Below, piece by piece: positions 1 to 7,725 of a stretch of 28,943 bases of DNA. Location of the stretch: contig JBFWNY010000045.1 of NCBI GenBank assembly GCA_050250815.1, positions 1-28,943 on the forward strand, given 5' to 3'. Source of the DNA: JAEUMD01 sp050250815 (GTDB taxonomy: Bacteria; Pseudomonadota; Alphaproteobacteria; Rhizobiales; Hyphomicrobiaceae). Both the position numbers and the translations under genes were made by a program. The notes under the pieces were generated by a model that worked only from the letters and a program-made list of their open reading frames with translations, did not search any database and was not told the origin of the DNA. Each line of letters begins with the position of its first letter. The stretch's first letter is position 1.

Positions 1-488
1 CGCTACACTCGGCATTGACCGGCGACCCGATCCCCTTGCAGGACCTGGAATTGCAGGGATTTGAGCTGATGCCTGGCGACTGGGTCCTGATTGCTTCGGA
101 CGGTCTGCTGACACTGCAAGGCGACGAGATCGCGACCATCATTCATGATCACTCCGACAGCCTGCCCGGTGAACTGGTCGCCGCCCTGCTGACCGCGGTC
201 GAGGCCCGCAACGAGCCCAACCAGGACAACACCACGGTTGCTGCCCTGCGCATCGCGCCGCCCGGCACGTTCGTCGAGGAAGAGGTCGAGGTAGAGGGCG
301 TCGATCAGGACGGCAAAACCATCACCCACGTCATGCGCACGCGGCGTGGAGCCGAAACAGAAATCGCGCCCGAAGCCACACCACGCGGCAGCGGCGGATC
401 GGCTCTGGGCGTTCTGCTGGGTCTTGTCGTCGTAGCGATCGTGGCCGTGCTCGCCTGGCTCTATCTGGCGCCGCTCATCATTGGCTAG
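1..488 (+). CDS. PP2C-type serine/threonine protein phosphatase, C-terminal part (5' end outside window)
   Basis: The reading frame is open from the first base (phase set by the codon at 3-5) to a TAG at 486-488, so only the last ~160 codons are present. The motif GDWVLIASDGL and, about 55 residues later, QDNTTVAALRI match the last two metal-binding Asp motifs of PP2C/SpoIIE-like phosphatases, which remove phosphate from Ser/Thr using two Mn/Mg ions. After the catalytic domain comes an acidic linker (EEEVEVEGVDQDG), then a Gly-rich stretch and a single C-terminal hydrophobic segment of about 25 residues (bases ~400-480), so the enzyme is probably tail-anchored in the inner membrane. The next gene, convergent 21 bp away, carries an FHA phosphothreonine-binding domain, which suggests a phospho-signalling module. 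The kinase, if any, would lie upstream of the window. Confidence 0.85.
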   Translation, partial: LHSALTGDPIPLQDLELQGFELMPGDWVLIASDGLLTLQGDEIATIIHDHSDSLPGELVAALLTAVEARNEPNQDNTTVAALRIAPPGTFVEEEVEVEGVDQDGKTITHVMRTRRGAETEIAPEATPRGSGGSALGVLLGLVVVAIVAVLAWLYLAPLIIG

Positions 489-509
489 ATCGCACGCCGC
501 CGCCGTCGC

Positions 510-1394
510 TCATCCTTCGCGCGGTTCGATGGCGAAGAATGCCCGCGGACGCTGATCGACGAAGCCTGGCACCTCGTGCGCACCCGCCTCGAGCAACGGC
601 AGCCGACCGTCGAGCTGTTGGTGGGCCGCCTCGGAGACGAGGAAGCGATGGCCCAACGAGGCCGCCAGCTTCTCCATGCGGAAAAGAAAGATCAGCTCGA
701 CGCCCGACAGGTTGTCCTCGCCGAGCGTCCGGCCGCCGCCCGATGAAACGCCACCGGCATGCAGCACGACGCGGAAGGGCAGCGAGGACGACTGCTGCAG
801 CCGCAGGAACTGCTCCACCGTGCCCACAACGTGCTCGATGCGGTCGAGCTGCTCGGGCCAGATGGCGAGAAAGCCATCACCCAGGTACTTGTTGATGGTG
901 CCCCCGTGCAGCTCGATGATCTGCCTGCATTCGGCCGCCCACGATCCGACAAGCCGCGCCCAGTTCTCCGCCGAGTGGTCGAGCGCGAGCCGCGTCGAGC
1001 CGATGATGTCGGCGAGCAGCATCCAGCAGTCGAAGCTCTTGACCTCGATGAGCGTCAAGGACGCCGCGCGAGTGGCGGCGCGCGCCGCCGAGCGATCCGC
1101 GCGATGGAACGTGAGGTTCACGTCGCCGACGGAGATAACGTCGCTGGCGCTCAGTCGCACCGGCAGGGAGACGCGGCGGCCGTTGACATAGGACCCGTTG
1201 CCGCTGCCCAGATCGACGAGCAGAAACTCGTCGACGTCCTGCCGGTGGACGACGGCATGGCGCCGCGACACTTTGCGGTCGTTGAGAACCACGGTATTGG
1301 ACGGCGAACGGCCGATGGGGCAGTTGGAGTCGAGCGGCCACTTGCGGCCGTCTTCAGCCTCCAGCCACGCGCCTCCGGCATCTGATTCCGTCAT
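510..1394 (-). CDS. FHA domain-class III adenylate/guanylate cyclase fusion protein
   Basis: 294 residues from the ATG at 1394. An in-frame TTG at 1430 with GAGGAA 5 nt upstream would add 12 residues; the ATG has GGGAAGG about 10 nt upstream, and both starts are plausible. The N-terminal FHA domain (residues ~10-98) shows GRSPSN, SRRH and GSGNGSYVNG, the phosphopeptide-binding loops. The C-terminal half is a class III nucleotide cyclase domain: MLLADIIGSTRL gives the first metal Asp and NKYLGDGFLAIWP the second Asp plus a substrate Lys. In the third motif (GVELIFLFRMEK) the transition-state Arg is present, but the Asn four residues before it appears to be Ile, so cyclase activity is uncertain. 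FHA domains usually bind phospho-Thr, so cyclase output may be gated by phosphorylation. The PP2C gene next door could reverse that. Cytosolic; no signal peptide or TM seen. Confidence 0.85.
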   Translation of the reverse strand: MTESDAGGAWLEAEDGRKWPLDSNCPIGRSPSNTVVLNDRKVSRRHAVVHRQDVDEFLLVDLGSGNGSYVNGRRVSLPVRLSASDVISVGDVNLTFHRADRSAARAATRAASLTLIEVKSFDCWMLLADIIGSTRLALDHSAENWARLVGSWAAECRQIIELHGGTINKYLGDGFLAIWPEQLDRIEHVVGTVEQFLRLQQSSSLPFRVVLHAGGVSSGGGRTLGEDNLSGVELIFLFRMEKLAASLGHRFLVSEAAHQQLDGRLPLLEAGAHEVPGFVDQRPRAFFAIEPREG

Positions 1395-1508
1395 TGGGGC
1401 GCCGCCTTCCCGCAATCGGAAGATGTCCAAATCATTTCCTCAGGATACCGTCTCAAAGGGGGGCGGCACAACGGGTCAACCGGACGAGGGGTTAGCAATG
1501 AGCCCACG

Positions 1509-1537
1509 CTGGCACATACACCAGTCCCGCGTTATAG
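1509..1537 (+). promoter_or_regulatory. possible sigma70-type promoter for the HAD hydrolase gene
   Basis: CTGGCA (1509-1514), a 17-bp spacer and TTATAG (1532-1537) lie 40 bp before the ATG at 1577. The -35 box is poor, so this is a tentative call from spacing and the -10-like hexamer only. Confidence 0.25.
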
Positions 1538-1576
1538 GGGCCGCCCAGTCAACGAGGCCCGCAGGACACGAGTTGC

Positions 1577-2476
1577 ATGATGGACAATACACCTATGGCC
1601 AGTACCGGAGCGGTGCCGCCGGTTCTGGAAGGCGTCGCAAACGTGCTCGCCGACTACGATGTCGTTTTCTCCGATGTCTGGGGTGTCGTGCACGACGGGC
1701 TCACCGCCCATGCGGCGGCGGCCGACGCCTTGATTCGCTTCCGCTCCGCCGGCGGCACGGTAATTCTCGTCTCCAACGCCCCTGTACCGCAGTCGCGCGT
1801 CGCCCAGATGCTCGACGACCGACGCCTCCCGCGCACGGCCTGGGACGCGATCGTCTCTTCGGGCGACCTCGCATTGGCGCACATCGATGCCGCGGGCTAC
1901 GAACGCCTTCACTTCATCGGCCCTCTGGAGCGCGATGCCGCACTGTTTTCCCGTGTGGCCGCGCGGCGTGCGCCACTCCCGTCGGCGGATGCACTGCTCG
2001 TGAGCGGCCTCGACGACGACATCAACGAGACCGCGGAGAGCTACCGCGAGCGGCTTGAGACAGCGCTCTCCCGGGGCATCCCGCTCGTCTGCGCCAATCC
2101 GGATCTGGTCGTCGATGTGGGCGGGCGGCACTACCTGTGCGCCGGGGCGATTGCCGATCTCTACGCGGCGATGGGTGGCGAGGTCTTCTGGGCCGGCAAG
2201 CCGCATGCGGTCGCCTATCGTACCGCGCACGAGGTTGCCGAGCGGCTGCGCGAGGCGCACGTCGATCCGGACCGCATCCTCGTTATCGGCGACGCGCTGC
2301 GCACGGACCTGGAAGGCGCGCGCAACTTCGGCGTCGATGCGCTGTTCGTCGCCTCCGGCATTCATGCGCCCGAGGTGATGCGCGACGGGCTTGTCGATCG
2401 AACAGCGCTTCAACGCCTGTTCACAACCACGAACGCTCCGCCGGCACGCGCCGCCGTATCATTCCTTCGCTGGTGA
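1577..2476 (+). CDS. HAD superfamily class IIA hydrolase (TIGR01459-like)
   Basis: 299 residues. Motif I is FSDVWGVVHDG (nucleophile D33) near the N-terminus, motif II VSN (residues 65-67), motif III Lys in GKPHAVAY (K208) and motif IV GDALRTDLEGA (D239, D244). The large cap between motifs II and III fits class IIA, like NagD and pyridoxal-phosphate phosphatases. The usual DxD of motif I is DxW here. That is the hallmark of the TIGR01459 alphaproteobacterial subgroup, whose substrate I do not know. Two ATGs stand in tandem (1577 and 1580). The 3' end overlaps the end of the opposite-strand gene by 18 bp. Likely a cytosolic phosphatase of a small phosphorylated metabolite; the substrate cannot be read from the sequence. 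Confidence 0.85.
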   Translation: MMDNTPMASTGAVPPVLEGVANVLADYDVVFSDVWGVVHDGLTAHAAAADALIRFRSAGGTVILVSNAPVPQSRVAQMLDDRRLPRTAWDAIVSSGDLALAHIDAAGYERLHFIGPLERDAALFSRVAARRAPLPSADALLVSGLDDDINETAESYRERLETALSRGIPLVCANPDLVVDVGGRHYLCAGAIADLYAAMGGEVFWAGKPHAVAYRTAHEVAERLREAHVDPDRILVIGDALRTDLEGARNFGVDALFVASGIHAPEVMRDGLVDRTALQRLFTTTNAPPARAAVSFLRW

Positions 2477-3508
2477 GGACGCTGCCGCCGCAGCCTGTGG
2501 CGGGCGCCAATCCTTAGGTGACTTCGTACCATCGGAGAACGCGCCGAACACCATGTCGGGCGCCGATGTATTGTGCCGCGAAATCGTCGTACGCCCTGCC
2601 CAGACATCGGTGACGCTGGAGGCGCCCTTGAACGCCATGATCGGCTCCTCGCGCCAGGCCGACGCGCCCTTTTCGAGCACCGCGATGTCAGCGACGTCGT
2701 TGTTGAGCCGCGTCACGTACATGGAACGCATCGCCGCAAACGGCTTGCCGGAGATCGGCTTGTCGAACGTGACGTCGAGGCGATGACGGTCGGAATCGAG
2801 CTTGGCGATCTGCACCGTGGCGCTGCCGCCGCCCGCATATTTCAGCGTGAACGTGCGCGCCTTTGGGTCGAATGCCACCTCATCGATATCGACCACCGGC
2901 CGGTCCTTGTCCTGAACCACCGGACCGATCAACAGCGACGAGCCGAAGGCGGTCGGCCGGCGGCCTGCCAGCGCGCGCGGCCGGATGCGCCAGTACCCGT
3001 CCTGCGGATAGAGCACGAGCACCTCCTCCCCGCCCATGTGGCTGATGACCCAGACCTGCAGCATATGCAGACCCTCGTAGACCTTGTCGCCGATGCGCAC
3101 CTTGGCGCGCGCCGGCCGCCAGAACGTGTCGTTGACGTGAGCGACGACCCACAGCTCGATGTCCTCGTAGATCGTCGTGCGCCGCGGCGGGCCGGCATTG
3201 ACCGCCTCGCCCGCGAAGTCGCACGCGGTCCAATCCGGGTCCGTGCTGTCTTCGTGCAATGTCGCGATGTAGGCAGGATGCGTCGCCTCGATGCGCAGGC
3301 GCCGCACCTCGTCAGACCGGAAGGCGAGAGACACGTTATCCTTCTCCGCGCATAGCACCGGCTCGGAACGGTTCTCGACCGTCACGCCCAGCATGCCCAG
3401 CGACGTGGCCCCTGCGCCGGCCGTGGGCAGCAGCACGCCTGCCACCAGAAGTGCTGCGCAGAATACCAAATGCGAGCGCTGGCGGCGCGCTTCAACGCAG
3501 GACGGCAT
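2459..3508 (-). CDS. exported protein of unknown function
   Basis: I do not recognise the family. The ATG at 3508 gives 349 residues and has GGAG 6 nt upstream; the in-frame ATG at 3529 has no clear ribosome binding site. The N-terminus has arginines (EARRQR), a hydrophobic core and an Ala/Gly-rich end (AGAGA), so it looks like a Sec signal peptide cleaved near residue 30-35. The mature part is soluble-looking and rich in beta-prone segments, with two Cys early (VLCAEK, TACDF) that could form a periplasmic disulfide, and ends in a low-complexity Ala/Pro/Ser tail. The start overlaps the end of the FkbM gene by 17 bp, and that gene follows opgH by 4 bp. It is therefore probably translated from the same messenger as opgH and may act on periplasmic glucan; this is context only. 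Confidence 0.7.
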   Translation of the reverse strand: MPSCVEARRQRSHLVFCAALLVAGVLLPTAGAGATSLGMLGVTVENRSEPVLCAEKDNVSLAFRSDEVRRLRIEATHPAYIATLHEDSTDPDWTACDFAGEAVNAGPPRRTTIYEDIELWVVAHVNDTFWRPARAKVRIGDKVYEGLHMLQVWVISHMGGEEVLVLYPQDGYWRIRPRALAGRRPTAFGSSLLIGPVVQDKDRPVVDIDEVAFDPKARTFTLKYAGGGSATVQIAKLDSDRHRLDVTFDKPISGKPFAAMRSMYVTRLNNDVADIAVLEKGASAWREEPIMAFKGASSVTDVWAGRTTISRHNTSAPDMVFGAFSDGTKSPKDWRPPQAAAAASSPAKE

Positions 3509-4262
3509 AAATGTCTCCGGAGTTGGCATCGTGCGGAAGGGCCGCGACGTGTGCTTGCATCTGCGCCGCCGACAGCGGCCTGTCGAAAGTTAAAAGCTGG
3601 CTCTCGCCCAGTGCGATGTCGAAGCCGTACGCACCCAGATGCGCGAGCCGGTCGAGACAGCGGAAGGCGACGTCGCGCTGGATCGTGGTGAACTCGAACG
3701 ACAGCGCAGGAACGGGTTGTGTCAGCCCGGCAAGCACGTCCGCCTCGAAGCCTTCGACATCGATCTTGACGAAGGCGGGCATGCCGTGACGCGCGATGAG
3801 AGCATCGAGCGTCGTCACCGGCACCGTGATCCGGCGGTCCCACACCTGCCCTTCCCAGCCGCCGGCACCGTCAGCCGCCGCAATGAAGTCAGGCGAAGCC
3901 GTGGTCACCGTCGGGTTGGCGGAGTTGACATGCAGAGTGATCTCGCCGGGCTTGGGACCGCAGGCGCTGGCATGTAGCGTCACCGCACCGTCGCAGCAGT
4001 AGAGCGCATCGAGCACGGCCATGCAGTCGGGCTGCGGCTCCAGGGCAATGACACGCGCGCCAAGGCGCCGGAAGGACGCAATGCGGTCGCCGACATGAGA
4101 CCCTATGTCGAAGGCGAGCGCGCTCCTGGCCAGATAGCGCCCGTAAAGTTCGTCCATGGCGATGTCGCGATCGGGATCGCCATAATAGACCTCGAGCGAC
4201 CGCCGAACTGAAGCGAAGCGCGGATCGTCAACCAGTCGTTGGAGCGTCGCGTTCATCGGCAT
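3492..4262 (-). CDS. FkbM family SAM-dependent methyltransferase
   Basis: 256 residues. The SAM-binding motif I appears as ALAFDIGSHVGDRIASFRRLG (quoted in pieces: FDIGSHVGD, then RVIALEPQP for the acidic end of strand 2). FVKIDVEGFEADVLAG is the hallmark FkbM signature near residue 165. FkbM enzymes O-methylate sugars, polyketides or other hydroxylated small molecules. It starts 4 nt after the opgH stop, so it is coupled to opgH. Two ATGs (4262, 4256) are possible starts. A role in methylating the osmoregulated glucan or another envelope glycan is a reasonable inference from the operon, not shown by the sequence. No signal peptide or TM, so cytosolic. Confidence 0.85.
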   Translation of the reverse strand: MPMNATLQRLVDDPRFASVRRSLEVYYGDPDRDIAMDELYGRYLARSALAFDIGSHVGDRIASFRRLGARVIALEPQPDCMAVLDALYCCDGAVTLHASACGPKPGEITLHVNSANPTVTTASPDFIAAADGAGGWEGQVWDRRITVPVTTLDALIARHGMPAFVKIDVEGFEADVLAGLTQPVPALSFEFTTIQRDVAFRCLDRLAHLGAYGFDIALGESQLLTFDRPLSAAQMQAHVAALPHDANSGDIYAVLR

Positions 4263-4266
4263 CTTG

Positions 4267-6066
4267 CTACTTCACCAGAACGGCGGCGACCTCGGGTGGC
4301 GTGGCGAAATCCTCAGGAATGCCGCACAGTCCGGCGCGCTGCATCGAGCGCCCGAGCGACGGGGAGGCCGTCAGCATGGCGAACGGGATCGCCAGCACGT
4401 AGCCTGCGGTCAGCGGCAGGCTCCACAGCAAAACGTTTGGCGAGATCACGGCGAGCGCACCCAGCACGATGATCCCGAAAAGCGTCTGCGGCCACAAGTT
4501 GCGCACCGCCGTCGCGAACGAAATGCCGGTCGCGTCGCGCTGCTGACCGCCCCAGGTCACCGACTTCCCGAACATTAGGCCGATCATGAAGATCGTCGTG
4601 CGGATCGTGGAAACCGCACCCTGCAGGAACGAGAAGGCGAGCTCGATCGCGGCACTTACGAAAAATCGAGCGGGACCGCCGTAGGCCGCCATGCCGCCGC
4701 GGGTCAGCATGGCGTCGACGAGGCCGGCGAACTTGGGACTGAGGTACATGATGAAGAACGTGATGTAGAGGCCCGCGGCGAGCGCTGACGGGAAGCCCGG
4801 CGCCGATTGCGCATGCAGGGTCGCGAACGGCAGCAGAGCGATCATGATCGTCCAGGCCGGAATGCCGACGAACATGAGGATCGCCCAGATGAGCTGGAAC
4901 CGGCTCATGGGCAGCAGACCCGGATAGTCCATCAGCTTCACGTACTGCATGTTGCCCTGGCACCAGCGCACATCCCGCTGTGCGAAGTCGAGCATCGTGG
5001 GCGGGTTCTCTTCCCAGCTTCCCTCCTCGACGGGCAGCACGCGCACCTCGTAGCCGGCTTTGCGCATCAGCGTTGCCTCGACCTGATCGTGGCTCAGCAC
5101 GTGCCCACCCAGCGGCGGCTGGCCCGGCAGCATCGGCAGATCACAGTCCTCTGCGAACGGCTTGATGCGGACGAGCGCGTTGTGTCCCCAGAACGGACCG
5201 CAATCGCCTGTCCACCACGCCTGGCCCATCGTGTAGGAGCGCATGCCATGACGCATGCCGAACTGGAAGATGCGTGCGAAGGCCGACGACGACGGCATGC
5301 CAACCACGAGCGACTGCAGGATGCCGAGCTTCGGGTGTGCCTGCATCATGCGCACCATCTTCACGATGACCCCGCCCGACATCAGGCTGTCGGCATCGAG
5401 CGGCAGCATCAGTTCATAGCCGCCGCCCCAGCGCTCGCAGAAGTCGCGAACGTTGCCAGCCTTGAAGCCCGTGTTCTGATCGCGACGGCGATAGACGATG
5501 CGGTCGCCGGCACCGCTCGCCGCGCGCCAGGCCTCAACGCCCGCCTCCTCGGCGGCGGCAACGTCCGGCCGGTTACTGTCCGACAGGATGAAATAGGAAA
5601 AGGCCGCCCCGTCACCCGTCGCGTCGATGGAGTCCTTGACTACCGCGAGCCGCTTCAGAGCCCGCTCCGGATCCTCGTTGCGCAGCGTCATCAACACCGC
5701 GGTCCTGATCGTCAGAGGTGTCGACTGATCGCCAGCGGCGGCATAAGGCGCCACCTGCGCGATCGGGTCCCTCGCGCCATGCAGCAGCCACAGACCGATA
5801 AGGGCATTCCAGAAGCCGAGCACCGCCCAGGGCGTGCCCAGCAGGAAGCAGACCAGCATCACGACATCGACGACCGTCCAGCCGTTCCATGCCGCGAGCT
5901 TGAAGGCTAAGGCCGCCAGTCCCAGGTAAGTCACCACGTTGAGTGCGATGACAAGGCGCCGCCGCCGGTCGAGCGTGGCGGTTGCCTGAAGTCCCGCCGG
6001 TGAGCTAATCACCGATCGCGCGGCCGCCAGCCTCGCATCGTCGGTGGTCTCGATCGTGCCTGTCAT
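4267..6066 (-). CDS. opgH: glucans biosynthesis glucosyltransferase OpgH (MdoH)
   Basis: 599 residues from the ATG at 6066 (MTGTIETTDD). OpgH is an inner-membrane GT2 enzyme that polymerises glucose from UDP-glucose into the beta-1,2 backbone of osmoregulated periplasmic glucan. Two TM segments (residues ~37-60 and ~68-95) precede the GT2 domain, with ILSDSNRPD, PLDADS (D224, D226), a probable catalytic base in LSHDQVE (D327) and the processivity motif QRDVRW (363-368). Further TM segments follow in the C-terminal third. It is shorter than the enterobacterial protein (about 850 residues), as I expect for alphaproteobacterial forms lacking the long N-terminal extension. An open frame continues upstream to 6621 but lies opposite a real gene. 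opgG or opgD, the usual periplasmic partners, are absent from this window. Leads the opgH-fkbM-exported protein operon. Confidence 0.93.
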   Translation of the reverse strand: MTGTIETTDDARLAAARSVISSPAGLQATATLDRRRRLVIALNVVTYLGLAALAFKLAAWNGWTVVDVVMLVCFLLGTPWAVLGFWNALIGLWLLHGARDPIAQVAPYAAAGDQSTPLTIRTAVLMTLRNEDPERALKRLAVVKDSIDATGDGAAFSYFILSDSNRPDVAAAEEAGVEAWRAASGAGDRIVYRRRDQNTGFKAGNVRDFCERWGGGYELMLPLDADSLMSGGVIVKMVRMMQAHPKLGILQSLVVGMPSSSAFARIFQFGMRHGMRSYTMGQAWWTGDCGPFWGHNALVRIKPFAEDCDLPMLPGQPPLGGHVLSHDQVEATLMRKAGYEVRVLPVEEGSWEENPPTMLDFAQRDVRWCQGNMQYVKLMDYPGLLPMSRFQLIWAILMFVGIPAWTIMIALLPFATLHAQSAPGFPSALAAGLYITFFIMYLSPKFAGLVDAMLTRGGMAAYGGPARFFVSAAIELAFSFLQGAVSTIRTTIFMIGLMFGKSVTWGGQQRDATGISFATAVRNLWPQTLFGIIVLGALAVISPNVLLWSLPLTAGYVLAIPFAMLTASPSLGRSMQRAGLCGIPEDFATPPEVAAVLVK

Positions 6067-6163
6067 GTCGGCTGGCTTTCGGTTCGCGCCGCCCGGTTCG
6101 TGGCCGGCGGACGGCAGATCCCTGCCGCCGGGCCGCGTGGAGCGCCGGGCGCCACGCGTGATG

Positions 6164-6177
6164 TTTGCGAATTTGCG
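6164..6177. repeat. short direct repeat in the divergent opgH/dehydrogenase intergenic region
   Basis: TTTGCG occurs twice (6164-6169 and 6172-6177) separated by AA, an 8-bp periodic repeat 13 bp before the ATG at 6190, in the 123-bp gap between the divergent starts at 6066 and 6190. It could be part of a regulator site or simple chance; no clear promoter was seen in the gap. Confidence 0.35.
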
Positions 6178-6189
6178 GGTGACATAAAG

Positions 6190-7182
6190 ATGCGGCGCAG
6201 CGCCGGCAAGATCCATGTCGGCCGATCCCTCTGGTACGCGGCTCCCGGCCGGGTGGAGCTGCGGACCGAGCCGCTGGGCATGCCGCAGGCCAATGAAGCG
6301 CGCGTCAGGACCCTGTTCTCGGGTATCAGTCGCGGCACCGAGCGCCTCGTTCTGGAGGGGCGAGTACCGGCCTCCGAGCATGAGCGCATGCGCGCGCCAT
6401 TGCAGCAGGGGCAGTTTCCTTTCCCGGTCAAATACGGCTATTGCGCGACCGGCATCGTGGAGGAGGGCCCCGACGACCTCGCCGGCCGGACGGTGTTCTG
6501 CCTCCACCCGCACCAGGACATGTTCGTCGCACCCGCCGCAATGCTGGTGCCGGTGCCCGATGGCGTGCCGCCGCGCCGGGCGACGCTGGCCGCCAACGCC
6601 GAAACCGCTCTCAACGCGCACTGGGACGCAGGCACCGGCCCGGCCGACCGCATCGTCGTGGTCGGAGCCGGTGTCGTCGGGTTGCTGGTCGCCTTTATCG
6701 CCGCCCGCCTGCCCGGAGCAGATGTCACGGTCGTCGACGTGGACGAGGCGCGCGCCTCTGTCGTGGAGAAGCTCGGCGCGCGCTTTGCGCTACCCGATGC
6801 CGCACCGGCCGACGCAGACGTCGTCTTCCATGCCAGCGCTTCCCCGGCCGGGCTCGCCACCGCGCTCGCCGCCGCCGGCCAGGAGGCCGCCGTGGTCGAA
6901 CTCTCCTGGTACGGGGCGCGCGAGGTGGCGGCCCCGCTGGGCGCCGCCTTCCATTCTCGCCGCCTACGGCTCGTCTCTTCCCAGGTCGGTCAGGTTTCCC
7001 CCGGCCGCCGCCCCCGCTGGACCTACCGGCGACGCCTGGAGGCGGCACTCGCTCTGCTCGCGGACGGCGACGCCCTCGATGTGCTCGTCGCCGAGGACAT
7101 TGCGTTCGCCGATGCGCCCGGGCGCTTGCCCGAACTGCTTGCCGCAGGCGTCGGCGGCCTGGCTCCGGTGATCCGCTATTGA
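6190..7182 (+). CDS. MDR (medium-chain dehydrogenase/reductase) family oxidoreductase, zinc-site motif absent
   Basis: 330 residues from the ATG at 6190 (MRRSAGKIHV); an upstream in-frame start at 6100 would run into the opposite opgH promoter area. The N-terminal GroES-like half contains FSGISRGTERLVLEG and PVKYGYCATGIVEEG; the second half is a Rossmann domain with VVVGAGVVGLLVAF and VTVVDVDEARA (an Asp ending strand 2 suggests NAD). The classical catalytic zinc motif of alcohol dehydrogenases (Cys followed by GxxxSDxH) is replaced by GISRGTE, and no four-Cys structural zinc lobe is visible. It belongs to a subfamily that I recognise as annotated zinc-binding dehydrogenase and that resembles BchC-type proteins; the substrate is unknown. 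It is the first gene of a four-gene run with a PTPS-like protein, a glycosyltransferase and a methyltransferase, so it is likely a tailoring step of one pathway. Confidence 0.8.
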   Translation: MRRSAGKIHVGRSLWYAAPGRVELRTEPLGMPQANEARVRTLFSGISRGTERLVLEGRVPASEHERMRAPLQQGQFPFPVKYGYCATGIVEEGPDDLAGRTVFCLHPHQDMFVAPAAMLVPVPDGVPPRRATLAANAETALNAHWDAGTGPADRIVVVGAGVVGLLVAFIAARLPGADVTVVDVDEARASVVEKLGARFALPDAAPADADVVFHASASPAGLATALAAAGQEAAVVELSWYGAREVAAPLGAAFHSRRLRLVSSQVGQVSPGRRPRWTYRRRLEAALALLADGDALDVLVAEDIAFADAPGRLPELLAAGVGGLAPVIRY

Positions 7183-7313
7183 CCCTATCGCAAGTCAGAA
7201 CGGCCGGGCGCCGCTCGGCCATGGCGCCGCCGCCTTCGCCCGGCTATAGATCGCCCGCGGTGCGCGTTGCCGTGCGCCCGCCGGAGTATGCTTACATCGT
7301 CCGAGGGAGCTGA

Positions 7314-7712
7314 ATGTTCGCCGTCGAGGTTCGCGATCGTATAATGATCGCCCATTCCCTGCCCGACCCCTTCTTCGGCCCGGCGCAGAACATGCACGGT
7401 GCCACCTTCGTCGTCGACGTCGCATTCATGCGCGAGACCCTGACGCAGCAGAACGTCGTCGTCGACATCGGCGCGGCACTTGACGTGCTCAACCGCACGC
7501 TCAAGCCGCTCGCCTACCAGAATCTCGACGCGCTGCCGCAGTTCACCGGCAAGCTGACGACGACCGAGTTCCTCTGCAGGTACATCTTCGACGCGATCGC
7601 CAAGGCGGCCCGTGATGGTGCGCTCGGCGAGGACGGCAAGGGCCTGTCGCGCATCCGCGTGATGCTGACCGAAACCGATCTCGCCCGCGCCTGGTACGAG
7701 GGCGCGCTCTAG
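7314..7712 (+). CDS. 6-pyruvoyl-tetrahydropterin synthase/QueD-like protein with degenerate active site
   Basis: 132 residues; GGGAG lies 4 nt before the ATG. The length and order of motifs fit the T-fold family that acts on 7,8-dihydroneopterin triphosphate: first zinc His in IAHSLPD (H14), second in NMHGATF (H28), VVVDIG, a central turn at LAYQNLD and TTTEFLCRYIFDAI (E85, the pterin-anchoring Glu position). However, the third zinc His (HGH) is Ala30, the catalytic Cys four residues before H28 is Ala24, and the catalytic Asp-His pair (LDH) reads Ala-Tyr. The normal lyase reaction therefore looks impossible. It may have a new reaction or be a pterin-binding or scaffold protein. It sits between an MDR dehydrogenase and a glycosyltransferase (13 bp gap), in a neighbourhood with RibA- and RibD-type genes, which supports a GTP-derived substrate. 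Confidence 0.82.
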   Translation: MFAVEVRDRIMIAHSLPDPFFGPAQNMHGATFVVDVAFMRETLTQQNVVVDIGAALDVLNRTLKPLAYQNLDALPQFTGKLTTTEFLCRYIFDAIAKAARDGALGEDGKGLSRIRVMLTETDLARAWYEGAL

Positions 7713-7725
7713 GGAGACAACGGAC

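Noticed and set aside
759..1385. Long plus-strand frames opposite the FHA-cyclase gene, and similar long antisense frames throughout the window
   Set aside because: They mirror real coding regions in GC-rich DNA, have no recognisable motifs and no ribosome binding sites.
4267..6621. A 784-residue open frame on the minus strand extending opgH upstream to 6621
   Set aside because: The first 185 codons lie opposite the MDR dehydrogenase gene and have no OpgH similarity; the ATG at 6066 gives the expected OpgH start.
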